Source of the DNA: Azophilus sp964572185
GTDB lineage: Bacteria > Pseudomonadota > Gammaproteobacteria > Pseudomonadales > Azotimanducaceae
Reading direction: 5' to 3'
DNA: 15,000 nucleotides
Assembly: GCA_964572185.1 (NCBI GenBank)
Contig: CAZNFI010000071.1
Coordinates: 1-15,000, forward strand
Position numbers and translations under genes: made by a program. Of the stretch, positions 13,995 to 15,000 are shown piece by piece (position 1 is the stretch's first letter; each line of letters begins with the position of its first letter). The notes beneath the pieces are model-generated. The model had not been told where the DNA came from and made no database searches. It saw only the letters and a list, made by a program, of their open reading frames with translations.

Positions 13995-15000
13995 GTGGCT
14001 GTCCCCCGAAAAGCGCGATAGTTTACTGAAACCAGAGCCAGCAACAAGAGCGCGCCGCCCGCATTGTGGGAAACAGCCACCCACAGCGGCAGCACCAGCA
14101 GAACATTGGCGATGCCGAGTGACAGTTGCACGGCCAGCAGGCCCAGTACCCAGTAGCCGAGCCGGCTGCCCTCCGCCAACAGCCGCCAGCCCAGCCAGCC
14201 CGCCGCCAGCAGCACCGCGACGGCGCCCAGCCGATGCGCGAACTGAATGGCGATGCGCGCTTCGTTATCCATGATGCCGCCGAGGTAGTTGGGGCCAACC
14301 GACTGAAAAATGTTGAATCCCGCGCCCAGGTCCATGGACGGCACCCAGGCGCCGTGACAGGTGGGAAAGTCGGGGCAGGCCAGGGCCGCGTAGTTGGAGG
14401 TGACCCAGCCGCCCAGGGCAACCTGCACCACCAGCACCGCCAGGGCAATGCGGGCCAGCCGCAGATGGCGCCGGTGCACGGCGAGCCCGGCGCCGAGGCC
14501 CTGGCGCAATGCCAGCAACCACAGCAGGCCGAGCGTCGCAAAGCCGCCGAGCAGGTGCGCTGTGACCACCTGCGGCCACAGTTTCAGGGTGACCGTCCAG
14601 GCCCCGAAGGCCCCCTGCAGCATCACCAGCAGAGCCAGCGCCACGGATAGTTTCAATGGCGCCCGCGGCCGCAGGCGCCAGGCCTGTACTGCAATCGCCA
14701 GTATCAGCAGCCCGAGGCCGGTGGCGGCATAGCGATGCACCATCTCCGTCCAGGCCTTGTCGGCCTCCACCGGCGTGTCGGGAAAGCGCGCTGCCGCGGC
14801 CTGGATTTCCTCTGCGGTCTGCGGCACCCCCAGGTGGCCGTAGCAGCCCGGCCAGTCCGGGCAGCCGAGGCCGGCATCCACCAGGCGCGTGAATGCGCCA
14901 AGCACCACCACCACCAATGTCAGCGCAATGCCAGCCAGAGTGAGCCCCGTTCCACGGCCTCGTCCGCCCCGCTTGCGGGCAGCCCCCTGTCCAGCAGCTG
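13991..15000 (-). CDS. ctaA: Heme A synthase, COX15/CtaA family, 5' end outside window
   Basis: An integral membrane enzyme oxidising the C8 methyl group of heme O to the formyl of heme A. Four conserved His-containing segments are present (VHRYAATGLG, TAHLLGG, FAHRLGA, SHNAGGAL), as are the paired-Cys loops CPDWPGC and CPDFPTC of the COX15 type. The frame is open to the window edge. A TTG at 14917 could start it, but that would cut into the first membrane helix (LTLVVVVLGAFTRLVDAGLG), and a basic stretch RKRGGRGRG precedes the helix, so the true start is probably upstream of base 15000 on this strand. Its TGA overlaps the heme O synthase TTG start, indicating coupled translation. Confidence 0.93.
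   Translation of the reverse strand, partial: AAGQGAARKRGGRGRGTGLTLAGIALTLVVVVLGAFTRLVDAGLGCPDWPGCYGHLGVPQTAEEIQAAAARFPDTPVEADKAWTEMVHRYAATGLGLLILAIAVQAWRLRPRAPLKLSVALALLVMLQGAFGAWTVTLKLWPQVVTAHLLGGFATLGLLWLLALRQGLGAGLAVHRRHLRLARIALAVLVVQVALGGWVTSNYAALACPDFPTCHGAWVPSMDLGAGFNIFQSVGPNYLGGIMDNEARIAIQFAHRLGAVAVLLAAGWLGWRLLAEGSRLGYWVLGLLAVQLSLGIANVLLVLPLWVAVSHNAGGALLLLALVSVNYRAFRGTAT
14002..14007 (-). promoter_or_regulatory. Ribosome-binding site deciding the heme O synthase TTG start
   Basis: On the minus strand this reads GGGGGA, 7 nt before the TTG at 13994, within the last codons of the heme A synthase gene. It supports the TTG over the upstream GTG. Confidence 0.5.

Noticed and set aside
12049..14021. 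Plus-strand frames of 333 and 312 codons
   Set aside because: Both are antisense to EgtB and heme O synthase, and their products are Gln/His/Arg-rich without motifs.
1..15000. tRNA, rRNA, CRISPR, insertion sequences, attachment sites
   Set aside because: No tRNA-like cloverleaf, regular spaced repeats, transposase, integrase or flanking direct repeats were found by eye.

Overview
The window is dense, GC-rich bacterial DNA without phage, insertion-sequence, tRNA, rRNA or CRISPR signals. Heme A/heme O synthases of the COX15/CtaB type, a two-gene EgtB-EgtD ergothioneine pair and the general gene style suggest an aerobic proteobacterium, possibly a gammaproteobacterium. This is inference from gene content only.

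Region 1 (1-3967) holds the 5' part of an acyl-CoA ligase closely resembling FadD3 (minus strand). Divergent from it is a plus-strand unit of two overlapping Lrp/AsnC regulators and a nitroreductase. A minus-strand short-chain dehydrogenase (SDR) converges on the nitroreductase. The 128-bp spacer between the ligase and the first regulator carries nested inverted repeats built on AATTG/CAATT and ATTGCCG/CGGCAAT.

Region 2 (4315-10734) is a plus-strand series: an EchA20-like crotonase, a second SDR, a possible 38-residue ORF coupled to a long-form HisG, a Spinster-type MFS transporter with an enlarged centre, and an old-yellow-enzyme/2,4-dienoyl-CoA reductase-type FMN/FeS/FAD flavoprotein. A strong inverted repeat at 10748-10775 closes the block.

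Regions 1 and 2 read as part of a steroid catabolic locus. FadD3 activates the C/D-ring remnant HIP with CoA, EchA20 opens a ring of its CoA thioester, and SDRs of this kind accompany them in the KstR2 regulon of mycobacteria. The partners IpdA/IpdB, IpdC and the FadE acyl-CoA dehydrogenases are not in the window and may lie outside it. The most unusual parts are the tandem Lrp pair (instead of a TetR-type KstR2), the HisG in the catabolic run, and a flavoprotein with Phe where the family's catalytic Tyr is expected.

Region 3 (10804-15000, minus strand) is housekeeping: COX15/CtaA heme A synthase (5' end outside the window), heme O synthase, then EgtB and EgtD. These four genes overlap, abut or are 11 bp apart and look like one operon joining cytochrome oxidase cofactor synthesis to ergothioneine synthesis.
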